Positions 22,637 through 30,616 of a DNA stretch of 30,882 nucleotides are shown here, one piece after another (the first letter of the stretch is position 1; each line of letters begins with the position of its first letter). The notes below the pieces were generated by a model. It saw only the letters and a program-made list of their open reading frames with translations, ran no database searches and had not been told where the DNA came from. Location: assembly GCA_946479615.1 (NCBI GenBank), contig CAMLGR010000041.1, positions 1 through 30,882 of the forward strand, given 5' to 3'. Made by a program: the position numbers and the translations under genes. Source of the DNA: an uncultured Bacteroidota bacterium (GTDB lineage Bacteria > Bacteroidota > Bacteroidia > Chitinophagales > Chitinophagaceae).

Positions 22637-23311
22637 TCAGCCTACGAGTTGTTCCGCCATCAATAATGTTTTCAGGATATATTGCCCGTCGGTATTACCC
22701 AAAGCCGGCGTACAGGCCCTTTCCGGGTGCGGCATCATACCAAAAACAGTACGTTCAGCATTGCAGATCCCGGCGATATTGCGGGTAGAGCCATTAGGGT
22801 TGGCCCTGTTATTGACAACACCTCTTTCATCGCAGTAATAATAGATCACCTGGCCGTTGGCTTCGAGCTGGTCCAGCGTCTTTTCGTCGGCATAATATCT
22901 CCCTTCGCCATGCGCAACAGGCACCTGGTGAATTTTGAAACGGTCGGCCGTGATATATACATTTTTACAAACGAATTGCTGGTGGCTGTTTCTCAGTAAA
23001 GCACCCGGTAATAAACGCGATTCGCATAAGATCTGAAACCCGTTACATACACCCAATACTTTACCGCCTGCCTGTGCAAATTCGATCACGCTTTGCATCA
23101 TCGGGCTGAAACGGGCAATAGCGCCGCAACGCAGATAATCGCCATAGGAGAATCCGCCGGGCAGTATGATACAATCTTCTGTATTGAATTTACCCAGGTC
23201 CCTGTCCTTATGCCAGAGCATGGTAACATCCTGTTTGAGATCGTAATGCAGGGCGTCATACATGTCCCTGTCACAGTTAGATCCGGGAAAAACAACAACT
23301 CCAAACTTCAT
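22637..23311 (-). CDS. purQ: Phosphoribosylformylglycinamidine synthase, glutaminase subunit
   Basis: The 224-residue class I glutamine amidotransferase supplies ammonia to PurL in the fourth step of purine synthesis. The start at 23311 is chosen because MKFGVVVFPGSNCDRD is the family N-terminus; a start at 23380 would add 23 hydrophobic residues from an intergenic repeat. The nucleophile is C89 in GKVLGVCNGFQIL, and the triad is completed by H195 and E197 in MMPHPERA. ILPGGFSYGDYLRCGA (about 49-64) is also typical. The length is normal for PurQ that works with PurS and small PurL, but neither is in the window. It is transcribed in the same direction as its neighbours but spaced 147 and 166 bases from them. 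Confidence 0.95.
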   Translation of the reverse strand: MKFGVVVFPGSNCDRDMYDALHYDLKQDVTMLWHKDRDLGKFNTEDCIILPGGFSYGDYLRCGAIARFSPMMQSVIEFAQAGGKVLGVCNGFQILCESRLLPGALLRNSHQQFVCKNVYITADRFKIHQVPVAHGEGRYYADEKTLDQLEANGQVIYYYCDERGVVNNRANPNGSTRNIAGICNAERTVFGMMPHPERACTPALGNTDGQYILKTLLMAEQLVG

Positions 23312-23372
23312 TTGCGGGAATTTGTGCGAAGATAAGAAATATGGAGGAAGAGAGGGAGGAAACAGAAAGAGG

Positions 23373-23432
23373 ATTATCAATTATCAATTATGAATTGAGA
23401 ACCCATTCATAATTTATAACTCATAATTGATA
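23373..23432. repeat. AT-rich inverted repeat, copy 2
   Basis: The segment 23390-23432 is identical at 42 of 43 positions to the loop and right arm of the repeat at 5430-5486, including the loop TGAGAACCC. The left arm here (TATCAATTATCAATTATGAA) has diverged and lost length. It lies between purQ and the membrane protein gene. Confidence 0.8.
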
Positions 23433-23477
23433 GAAAGGGTGCAGGTGCAGCGTATTTTTTTACTGTTTCTCTTTCTC

Positions 23478-24467
23478 TTACCAGCCTGGTCCGAAATACT
23501 GGTAGGAAATAATGAATCCAACGGTCAGCCAGAACAAAAGCTGTGGCAGGTAGCGCCAGCGTGAGTAGAGATAAGCACAGCCATGAAAAGCGGCCAACGG
23601 AAGCATCCCCATGATCCAGTTTTCAAACGTGTGGCTGGGATTGATAAAAGGAAGTAGTAAAGAGGTCAATAAAAATAACAGCAACAGGCTCCACGCTTTT
23701 CTTACATTGATCAGCATCCGGCGCAGGTTTTCCTGTACATAATAACCACCTGCCAGAAAAGGTACCATTATGAGGAAAACACTTCCTGCGAGCCAGGCCG
23801 ATTGTTGCAAAGAAGGCAATCCTATCGTGATATGCGGAAGAAAGGCATCCCAGCTCCATTTTGCTTTTATAACAAGATAAATAGCATAGAAATAAGAAGG
23901 TGTGGTGATCCCTAAGATACAGATCAGCCATTCATTGATCCGTAAGGGCCGCATTACCGCAAGGGCCAGCAATACCCAAATGATAAATGTCAGCGAGGGC
24001 ACAAAAAGAAAACCGGCAAAACCTAGTGCCAGTCCTATGTTAAATACGGCGCCCATTACATTCTGCTTGTTATAAATACCGAACAGGGCAGACAACACAA
24101 ATAAAAGAATACTATTGACCAGTAATGGTGCGGAAAAATAATTCCATTCAGGTAATAATGACGTCAATAATATATAAGCCAGCCCGGGCAGATAGGTTGG
24201 CTTGTTCGTCATCCGTTGATTATTGATGAATGTCGTCAGTACGACTGCCTGCATAAACAGCAGCAGGAATGTCAGTAAAGGATAAAGAAAAGGAACGGAC
24301 TGCGATGCGGGATCGAGAAAAGAAAGAATGGCTTCGAATAAAAGTCCGTCGGATGGATGTACGACCGGTTTATGAAGTTCCATAAACACGGGCAGCTTGA
24401 TCAATACACCAAAGATGAAGAGTATTAATAAGTTGGCTGGGTTTTTCTGTTTGAATATTCCGATCAA
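23478..24467 (-). CDS. Polytopic membrane protein (DUF6427-like)
   Basis: The 329-residue protein has about nine predicted membrane helices across its whole length. It begins with TTG (MIGIFKQKNPANLLILFIFG): an in-frame stop lies just upstream and no ATG occurs before residue 29, while residues 1-25 look like the conserved start of DUF6427 proteins of Bacteroidota. A charged loop (YVQENLRRMLINVRKAW, about 228-244) separates the last helices. No transporter or enzyme motif is seen and the function is unknown. It lies 33 bases from the stop of the upstream 24501-26018 gene, so the two may be cotranscribed. Confidence 0.7.
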   Translation of the reverse strand: MIGIFKQKNPANLLILFIFGVLIKLPVFMELHKPVVHPSDGLLFEAILSFLDPASQSVPFLYPLLTFLLLFMQAVVLTTFINNQRMTNKPTYLPGLAYILLTSLLPEWNYFSAPLLVNSILLFVLSALFGIYNKQNVMGAVFNIGLALGFAGFLFVPSLTFIIWVLLALAVMRPLRINEWLICILGITTPSYFYAIYLVIKAKWSWDAFLPHITIGLPSLQQSAWLAGSVFLIMVPFLAGGYYVQENLRRMLINVRKAWSLLLLFLLTSLLLPFINPSHTFENWIMGMLPLAAFHGCAYLYSRWRYLPQLLFWLTVGFIISYQYFGPGW

Positions 24468-24500
24468 GGATAATGGACTTTATACTGGTTAGACAGTTGG

Positions 24501-26018
24501 TTAGTTATATTCAATCTTCGCAAAGCAAATATAATTTCTATTCAGACATGGCATAATTATTTGACGTGCACTTACCTGTTTTCCGAATTTTGGCATAAAA
24601 TCGTAGCCTTTATCGAGGTTTTTCAACGTAGGATTACGTTTCATTTTACCATCCGGCTCCAAACTGAAATCATTCAGCAACTGTACGCGCTTTTCCATCT
24701 GGTTGAATAAAAAGTGTAATTCACCACCGGTATTCATGACCTGGTAAGAGATCATATTATCAGTCTGGTCGTCGTACTGGTCCTTGTTGACGATCGCGCT
24801 CCACTCTTTTTTGCCCAATGGCGTATACGACATGATGGCGATATTTTCTGCCTGGTACCGCAGCGACTGGTTATCGTTCCAGCGGTTCCACCAGTAACTA
24901 TTATAATAAGGAGAATAGTAATAATAATCGTAGGAACGGATCAGTGGTGAGCCATATAGGTAACTGTAGCGGTTCCATGAATTACTGCGCGAAGTGGTAT
25001 AATACGCTTCGCTGGCGATGATATATCCGCCATCCCTGCGGTTGATGATATTGCGGATAAAATAATCATTAAAGGCACCGCGGGTATTGGCATTGCCTCT
25101 TGCCTCACGACGAAGTTCATCGCTGAATGTAGTGGTGTCTTCCAGGAATGCCTGTCCTGATTTTTTATCCCATACATAAAAATAATAGCCTTCCACATTG
25201 CCCCGGCGTTGTTTATAATAAAAAGAAGTCAGCAGGTATCGTTTATTATAATTATCCGGTTTGATGCGGATCTCGTCGAGGAAGATCTTATCGATGCCGA
25301 TCTTTTTGATCATGAAAGAATCAGATAGCGCTCCTTTGATGACAAAGGAAACGTCGCCGATATTCTCATTATTCACCCGGTTGAATTTGGAAAAGATCAG
25401 GTCACCGTCATTGTCAAGCTGAAACTCGCCGAGATAATCATCGCGGTCGTCCATATCCATGGTCAGCCGGCTTTCTTTGAGCAGGTTCAGTTTATCATCG
25501 AGCAATACGGTGGTGATGCGATACAGTCGCTTATTCTTGCTGTTGATCTTAAAGATCATGATCTTGCTTTTATCCTCACTGGTGAGCACCGAATAAATCT
25601 TGCTATCGGCTCCAAAATTGACCTGCGTGGTATCAAGCTCCATCAATTCACCAATTTTATGGCCCGTTCCATCGATTTTTGCGCCTACGCAGTGAATGAT
25701 ATTGCGTTTCCGGTATTGATAGATCATATAGCAGAAATCGCTATACGGGAAGAAATCGACGTTGATCACATTATCATAATCGGGCAGGTAATCCTGGTCG
25801 GCTTTCCCGATCTGTTTCATGTCATTGTCCAGTATCGCTATCCAGTTTTTATTGCGGATATTCTTATAGATCAAAAAATTACCACTGATCTTACCGACAA
25901 TCTCAAAATCAAGACGACGGGTATCATCCTTTTCAGGTTCAGAATAGATAATTTTCTGAGAACTGGCTGAAATTCCTGCTACCAGGGACAGGATCAATAA
26001 AAACCCCCGTACGCTCAT
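24501..26018 (-). CDS. Secreted protein of unknown function
   Basis: The 505-residue protein has a signal peptide (MSVRGFLLILSLVAGISASS). The start at 26018 is chosen because it opens this leader; 26075 would add 19 polar residues. The mature region is rich in Asp, Tyr and Asn with regularly spaced strands such as NWIAILDNDMKQIGKADQD, KSKIMIFKINSKNKRLYRIT and GEFQLDNDGDLIFSKFNR. This spacing is reminiscent of a beta-propeller or WD/kelch-like repeat protein. A striking tyrosine/tryptophan-rich segment (SYDYYYYSPYYNSYWWNRW) lies at about residues 365-385. No catalytic motif or sorting domain was recognised. It is probably periplasmic or an outer-membrane-associated protein. It is divergent from kup. 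Confidence 0.7.
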   Translation of the reverse strand: MSVRGFLLILSLVAGISASSQKIIYSEPEKDDTRRLDFEIVGKISGNFLIYKNIRNKNWIAILDNDMKQIGKADQDYLPDYDNVINVDFFPYSDFCYMIYQYRKRNIIHCVGAKIDGTGHKIGELMELDTTQVNFGADSKIYSVLTSEDKSKIMIFKINSKNKRLYRITTVLLDDKLNLLKESRLTMDMDDRDDYLGEFQLDNDGDLIFSKFNRVNNENIGDVSFVIKGALSDSFMIKKIGIDKIFLDEIRIKPDNYNKRYLLTSFYYKQRRGNVEGYYFYVWDKKSGQAFLEDTTTFSDELRREARGNANTRGAFNDYFIRNIINRRDGGYIIASEAYYTTSRSNSWNRYSYLYGSPLIRSYDYYYYSPYYNSYWWNRWNDNQSLRYQAENIAIMSYTPLGKKEWSAIVNKDQYDDQTDNMISYQVMNTGGELHFLFNQMEKRVQLLNDFSLEPDGKMKRNPTLKNLDKGYDFMPKFGKQVSARQIIMPCLNRNYICFAKIEYN

Positions 26019-26178
26019 ATAATATTCTGATTTTTTGCTGTTTAAAGTTACAGGTTTGCCTGCCAAAAGGAACAACTTTTTATTTCAGGAGATACCAGGG
26101 CAGGCCAAATTACATCAACGGTTGTAAGGACAATAAAATTGCCGGAGAAGTTGTTTGTACCTAATCTTTTAACATTGA

Positions 26179-26210
26179 TTGCAAGTAATAAAATTTTGCA
26201 TATACCTTTG
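26179..26210 (+). promoter_or_regulatory. Candidate kup promoter
   Basis: TTG at 26179-26181 and TACCTTTG at 26203-26210 are separated by 21 bases, close to the Bacteroidota TTTG / TAnnTTTG arrangement. A start about 6 bases later would fall on the first ATG (26216) of the leader frame. Confidence 0.55.
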
Positions 26211-26215
26211 CAGCT

Positions 26216-26257
26216 ATGCCCGTTACAGAATGTGTAATCTGTGCCAGGGTGTATTAA
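26216..26257 (+). CDS. Possible 13-codon leader peptide before kup
   Basis: ATG at 26216 opens MPVTECVICARVY and stops at TAA 26255-26257. The stop overlaps the ATG of a second short frame (26257-26283, MSESENTD), which itself overlaps the kup GTG start. The leader carries a CxxC. It is listed because it begins right after a good -7 box and abuts the next frame; a chance reading is quite possible. Confidence 0.3.
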   Translation: MPVTECVICARVY

Positions 26258-26266
26258 TGTCAGAAA

Positions 26267-28240
26267 GTGAAAATACCGACTAATAAGGTCACCGCCGCGG
26301 GACTGATCATAGCGCTAGGAATTATTTACGGAGATATCGGAACATCCCCTCTCTATGTATTCAATGCCATTATCAATAACAGGCTTGTATCAGAAGAACT
26401 CATCATTGGTTCCCTGTCCTGCATCATCTGGACGCTTACTTTACAAACAACCATCAAATATGTGATCCTGATCCTGCGGGCCGACAACCGGGGGGAAGGT
26501 GGCACATTCGCTTTATATGCCCTGGTCAGGCGAAGAAAAAAATGGCTGGTGATACCGGCCATGATCGGCGGCGCCGCCCTGCTGGCCGATGGTATTATCA
26601 CCCCTCCTATCTCTATCACATCCGCGATCGAAGGATTGGAAGAATTGCCCAAACTGCGGGGGTTGCCTACCGATACGGTAGTGATCATCGTACTGATCAT
26701 TCTTTCCCTGTTTTTCTTTTTACAACAATTCGGTACTGCTTCTATCGGTAAGATATTCGGACCGGTGATGTTCTTATGGTTTACCATGCTGGCCATACTG
26801 GGTCTTATACACGTGTCTGACGATTTTGGCATTTTCAAAGCGCTGAGCCCGCATTATGCCATTGAATTTTTAAGGACCTATCCGAAAGGTTTCTGGTTAT
26901 TGGGTGCCGTTTTCCTGTGTACCACCGGGGCCGAGGCGCTTTATAGTGATCTCGGGCACTGTGGTCGTGGTAATATCCGGGTGTCCTGGATGTATGTAAA
27001 ATTCTGTTTGCTGCTGAACTATTTTGGACAAGGCGCTTACCTGTTATCGCACCGTTCGGGATTGACGATCGATGATCTTACCAAAAAAAGCCTGGGTATA
27101 AATGCTTTTTACGATCTGATGCCGGAATGGTTCATCATTCCCGGTGTGGCGATCGCGACAACGGCGGCGATCGTAGCCAGCCAGGCGATGATCTCGGGTG
27201 CATTTACATTGATCAGTGAGGCTATGCGGTTGAATCTCTGGCCCAAGGTGAAGATCCGTTATCCCTCTGAAGAAAAAGGCCAGCTTTTTATCCCGGCCGT
27301 CAACCTGATCTTATTTATGGGATGTATTGGTGTGGTATTGTATTTCCGCAGGGTGTCCAATATGGAAGCGGCTTATGGTTTGGCAATCATCGTGACCATG
27401 CTGATGACAACTATCTTATTTGCCAATTATCTTGTGCTTCACCGGGTACGTTCACTCTGGATCTATATTTTCCTGATCAGTTATTTTATTGTGGAAGGCG
27501 GATACTTTATCGCGTTGATGGATAAATTCGTTCATGGTGGTTATATCACGTTGCTGGTAGGTGGTATCATGCTGATGGTGATGTATGTCTGGTACCGGGC
27601 GCGAAAGATTAAGAACCGGTACGTGGAGTTTGTGCGGATGGAACATTATATTCCCAAGATCCAGGAGTTAAGTAATGACCGTGCTGTTCCCAAGTATGCT
27701 ACGCATCTTGTTTACCTGACAAGCGCCAACAATCCAAAGGAAATAGAACATAAGATCATTTATTCCATTCTTAATAAAAAGCCCAAACGGGCGGATATCT
27801 ATTGGTTTGTACACGTAGATACGATGGATGATCCTTATACCTGCGAATACAAAGTGGACCATATCATTCCCAATGATATTATCCGGATCGATTTCAAACT
27901 TGGTTTCCGGATGGAGCCACGGATCAACCTGATGTTCCGTAAAGTGGTGGAAGACCTGGTGACGAATAAAGAAGTAAATATCATCAGTCGTTATGAGAGC
28001 CTGGCGAGCAGCAATACCGTGGGTGATTTTCAATTCATGGTGATGGAAAAATATCTGAGCCAGGATAATGAACTTCCTTTTATCGAAAGAGTGGTCATGA
28101 AATTCCATTTCTGGCTGAAGGAACATAGTCTTTCCGAAGAAAGAGGTTTTGGTCTCGATGCCGCCAATGTAACGGTAGAAAAATTCCCGCTGATCGTAGC
28201 GCCTGTTACGAACCTGAAGCTGAAACGGGTGGAAGATTGA
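26267..28240 (+). CDS. kup: KUP-family potassium transporter
   Basis: The 657-residue inner-membrane protein takes up potassium, most likely with protons. GLIIALGIIYGDIGTSPLYVF (residues 12-32) is the KUP signature in the first helix. About twelve helices follow up to residue 445, including GGTFALYALVRRRKKW, LLADGIITPPISI and GAEALYSDLGHCGRGNIR. A cytoplasmic tail of about 210 residues completes the family layout. The start is GTG at 26267: an in-frame TAA at 26255 excludes anything further upstream. The out-of-frame ATG at 26257 (MSESENTD) would make a natural N-terminus if one base were missing near 26277-26285, so a sequencing or real frameshift is an alternative. It is divergent from the secreted protein gene. 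Confidence 0.93.
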   Translation: MKIPTNKVTAAGLIIALGIIYGDIGTSPLYVFNAIINNRLVSEELIIGSLSCIIWTLTLQTTIKYVILILRADNRGEGGTFALYALVRRRKKWLVIPAMIGGAALLADGIITPPISITSAIEGLEELPKLRGLPTDTVVIIVLIILSLFFFLQQFGTASIGKIFGPVMFLWFTMLAILGLIHVSDDFGIFKALSPHYAIEFLRTYPKGFWLLGAVFLCTTGAEALYSDLGHCGRGNIRVSWMYVKFCLLLNYFGQGAYLLSHRSGLTIDDLTKKSLGINAFYDLMPEWFIIPGVAIATTAAIVASQAMISGAFTLISEAMRLNLWPKVKIRYPSEEKGQLFIPAVNLILFMGCIGVVLYFRRVSNMEAAYGLAIIVTMLMTTILFANYLVLHRVRSLWIYIFLISYFIVEGGYFIALMDKFVHGGYITLLVGGIMLMVMYVWYRARKIKNRYVEFVRMEHYIPKIQELSNDRAVPKYATHLVYLTSANNPKEIEHKIIYSILNKKPKRADIYWFVHVDTMDDPYTCEYKVDHIIPNDIIRIDFKLGFRMEPRINLMFRKVVEDLVTNKEVNIISRYESLASSNTVGDFQFMVMEKYLSQDNELPFIERVVMKFHFWLKEHSLSEERGFGLDAANVTVEKFPLIVAPVTNLKLKRVED

Positions 28241-28245
28241 TGGCT

Positions 28246-28380
28246 TAGGTATTAAGTGTTGGGTTTTAAGTGTTAGATGTTGAATGCATTTTTCAGTTAT
28301 AGAATTTTAATTTCTGAACACATAAGAAATACACTACCTTAAACCGGTAACACACCTAACACCCAACACTTAAAACTTAA
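28246..28380. repeat. AAGTGTTGGG word-type inverted repeat after kup
   Basis: TTAAGTGTTGGGT (28253-28265) pairs exactly with ACCCAACACTTAA (28360-28372). Both sides extend with shuffled AAGTGTTAG / CTAACACC words. Related words (CACCTAACACCTAAAACTTA) lie at 19982-20001. It fills the kup-hydrolase gap. Confidence 0.7.
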
Positions 28381-28396
28381 CCACTAACCCCGCTCC

Positions 28397-29185
28397 TTGC
28401 CTCATTTCATCTGGTATATCATTGCTGGCATTTTGCTGCTGTCAGTTCTTGCTTATTTTTTCCAGGAAAAATTTATTTTCAAACCGGAGAAGCTGAAGCA
28501 GGATTTTCAATTCAAATATGATATCCCGTTCAAAGAATATTTTTTCGATGTGGAACCGGGTGTGCGTATCAATGGTCTTCATTTTTACCGGGAAAATCCT
28601 GCCGGGCTGATCCTGTATTTTCATGGCAACAGCAGAAGCATTAAAGGATGGGCCAGGTATGCCCGTGATTTTTACAGGTATAATTATGATGTGGTTTTGG
28701 TAGATTACCGGGGTTTTGGGAAAAGTACCGGCAAACGAAGTGAAAAAGATATGCTGAACGATATGCAGTTTGTCTATAACTGCCTGCTCGAAAAATACCA
28801 GGAGCATCATATCATCGTGTATGGCCGTAGTATCGGCAGTGGCTTTGCCAGTAAGATCGCCTCCGACAATAAACCGCGTTACCTGATCCTTGATGCGCCG
28901 TATTATAGTTTCCGCAAAGTAGTGGAGCGTTTCCTTCCTATTTTACCGGTACGCCTGGTATTGCGGTTTCATTTGCGTACGGATAAATGGATACGGTATG
29001 TAAATTGTCATACCTATATTATTCATGGTACGAAAGACCGGCTGATCCCTATCCGGCATAGCGAGAAATTACAAAAGATCAATCCTCATAAGATCACGCT
29101 GATCCGCATCCACGGGGGCGGACATAATAACCTGCCGAAATTTGACGAGTACCACAATTTTGTGAGGGATATTTTGAAATATTAA
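28397..29185 (+). CDS. Membrane-anchored alpha/beta hydrolase (paralog 1)
   Basis: The 262-residue protein has an N-terminal membrane helix (residues 3-22) followed by FFQEKFIFKPEKL and an alpha/beta-hydrolase domain. Visible elements are the oxyanion-type YFHGNSRS (74-81), VDYRGFGKS, the nucleophile elbow GRSIGSG with S145, HGTKDRLIP with D214, and GGGHNN with H243, which together complete the catalytic triad. It resembles the BEM46/YqkD type of esterase or peptidase-like hydrolase. The substrate is unknown. The start is TTG (28397). A second, clearly related gene starts at 30617, with FFQEKLIFHPQKL and LYFHGN at equivalent places, so the pair arose by duplication and now flanks a lipoprotein gene. 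Confidence 0.85.
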   Translation: MPHFIWYIIAGILLLSVLAYFFQEKFIFKPEKLKQDFQFKYDIPFKEYFFDVEPGVRINGLHFYRENPAGLILYFHGNSRSIKGWARYARDFYRYNYDVVLVDYRGFGKSTGKRSEKDMLNDMQFVYNCLLEKYQEHHIIVYGRSIGSGFASKIASDNKPRYLILDAPYYSFRKVVERFLPILPVRLVLRFHLRTDKWIRYVNCHTYIIHGTKDRLIPIRHSEKLQKINPHKITLIRIHGGGHNNLPKFDEYHNFVRDILKY

Positions 29186-29219
29186 GTAAAATTTCAAAAG
29201 CAAAAAGTAAAAAACGCAT

Positions 29220-29260
29220 AAAGCAGCATCTATTTCACAGAATCTGCTGCTTTAGACTTT
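29220..29260 (+). terminator. Hairpin terminator after hydrolase 1
   Basis: AAAGCAGCA (29220-29228) pairs with TGCTGCTTT (29245-29253), with outer CAAAAGCAAAAAGT and CTTTTGAATTTTTACTTTTG words adding to the stem. Transcript 3' sequence is T-rich. Confidence 0.65.
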
Positions 29261-29363
29261 TGAATTTTTACTTTTGATCCGTTCCTGTTAAGGTTTACCT
29301 AATTGATATATCTTTATTTAACAAACAATATCCGCGAACGTCATACCTGAAATGGAGGTATTT

Positions 29364-30512
29364 ATGAAACTGAAACTTTACTCAATTCTTGCTATCCTTT
29401 CCTTTACACTTCTTTTCTCCTGCAAAACCGCTGAGAAATTATATCAAAAAGGACGATACGATGAAGCCGTTGAACTGGCCGCTAAAAAACTCGGCAAAAA
29501 GCCAAACGATGCTTCTTTACTTCAAACTTTGCAAAGCGCTTATCGTTTTGCCGTCGATGATCACGAAAGCCGGATCCGTAATTTCTCCAACAGCAATACG
29601 GACCTGAAATTTGAAAATATCTATGTTGAATACCTGGACCTGCAACGCCTTTACGATGCGATCCACCGTTCACCTTCGGTATATGATATCGTGCAGCCTA
29701 CCGATTATTCTGCATATATCACTACTTACCAGGAAGAAGCCGCCAATGCGCGTTATGAAAGAGGCTTGACCCTGATGGACGATAACACTAAAACAGGCGC
29801 GCGGAATGCATACTATGAATTTCAGAAAGCACTGGCCCTGAAACCAGGCGATCTGACCATTCAGCAACGAATGAACGAAGCGTACGCTAATGCAGTGACC
29901 AATGTGGTGGTGCTTCCTTTGAGCCGTTATGGTTTCCAATATAGCTCCTATAATTATGACATGAACAATTTCAACTATAATATCCTGAACTACCTGAACA
30001 GCAGTAACAGCAGTCCTTTTGTGCGCTATTATACATCACAGGATGCGCAAAGCACTAATGTCAGGACAGATAATGTAGTGGAAATGAAATTCAGCGATGT
30101 GAACATTGGCCGTTACCGCGATCAGCGTACAACGCGCGAGGTTTCCAAACAGATCGTAGGTAAAGAAACCGTGTATTCAAAAGATTCGGTGATCAAAGAA
30201 TATATCACTGTAAAAGCAAAGATCACCACTACTACGAGGACATTACAGGCAGACGGATTGTTACAGGCTACTGCCCGTGATTATAATAACAAATGGTTAT
30301 GGAGCGATACCTATCGTGGTGATTATAACTGGTCAGCCAGTTTCGCCACCTACACCGGTGATGAAAGAGCGCTGAGCGATGAAGATAAAAGACTAATATC
30401 TGTGCGTGAACAATATCCTCCTTCGAACGACGAGATCATCCGGATCATCATGAACGAAATACAGAACAAGACGGAGTGCGGGATTAGCAGTTACTTTAAT
30501 AGAATTAATTAG
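29364..30512 (+). CDS. Lipoprotein with TPR-like N-terminus, function unknown
   Basis: The 382-residue lipoprotein has leader MKLKLYSILAILSFTLLFSC, with the lipobox cysteine at residue 20. The ATG at 29364 is preferred to 29352 because a GGAGG (29354-29358) sits just before it and the leader begins there. Residues about 24-60 (AEKLYQKGRYDEAVELAAKK) and 130-175 (RNAYYEFQKALALKPGD) look like tetratricopeptide helices. The middle is Asn/Tyr-rich (YNYDMNNFNYNILNYLN). The C-terminal third is beta-rich (YITVKAKITTTTRTLQADG). The protein is probably anchored in the outer membrane facing the periplasm. No enzyme motif was found. It lies between the two hydrolase paralogs. Confidence 0.75.
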   Translation: MKLKLYSILAILSFTLLFSCKTAEKLYQKGRYDEAVELAAKKLGKKPNDASLLQTLQSAYRFAVDDHESRIRNFSNSNTDLKFENIYVEYLDLQRLYDAIHRSPSVYDIVQPTDYSAYITTYQEEAANARYERGLTLMDDNTKTGARNAYYEFQKALALKPGDLTIQQRMNEAYANAVTNVVVLPLSRYGFQYSSYNYDMNNFNYNILNYLNSSNSSPFVRYYTSQDAQSTNVRTDNVVEMKFSDVNIGRYRDQRTTREVSKQIVGKETVYSKDSVIKEYITVKAKITTTTRTLQADGLLQATARDYNNKWLWSDTYRGDYNWSASFATYTGDERALSDEDKRLISVREQYPPSNDEIIRIIMNEIQNKTECGISSYFNRIN

Positions 30513-30518
30513 AAATAA

Positions 30519-30560
30519 GTCAAAATGGGTTCCGATAGCGGAGCCCCTTTTGACTTTTTA
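30519..30560 (+). terminator. Terminator after the lipoprotein gene
   Basis: GTCAAAATGGGTTCCG (30519-30534) pairs with CGGAGCCCCTTTTGAC (30539-30554) with two mismatches and an ATAG loop, then TTTTTA. It starts 6 bases after the stop. The trailing ACTTTTGAATTTTGACTTTT belongs to the same word family as 8025-8087. Confidence 0.8.
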
Positions 30561-30604
30561 CTTTTGAATTTTGACTTTTACAAGCCCTGCCATTACTTAC
30601 TTCC

Positions 30605-30612
30605 TATCTTTG
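30605..30612 (+). promoter_or_regulatory. -7 box four bases before the hydrolase 2 start
   Basis: TATCTTTG, an exact TAnnTTTG match, is followed by CTCC and ATG at 30617. Transcription from it would begin at or next to the start codon, which predicts a leaderless transcript. Confidence 0.5.
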
Positions 30613-30616
30613 CTCC

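Noticed and set aside
26076..26266. Possible riboswitch upstream of kup
   Set aside because: No conserved c-di-AMP or other riboswitch core could be recognised, and the predicted transcript start leaves only about 50 bases of leader.
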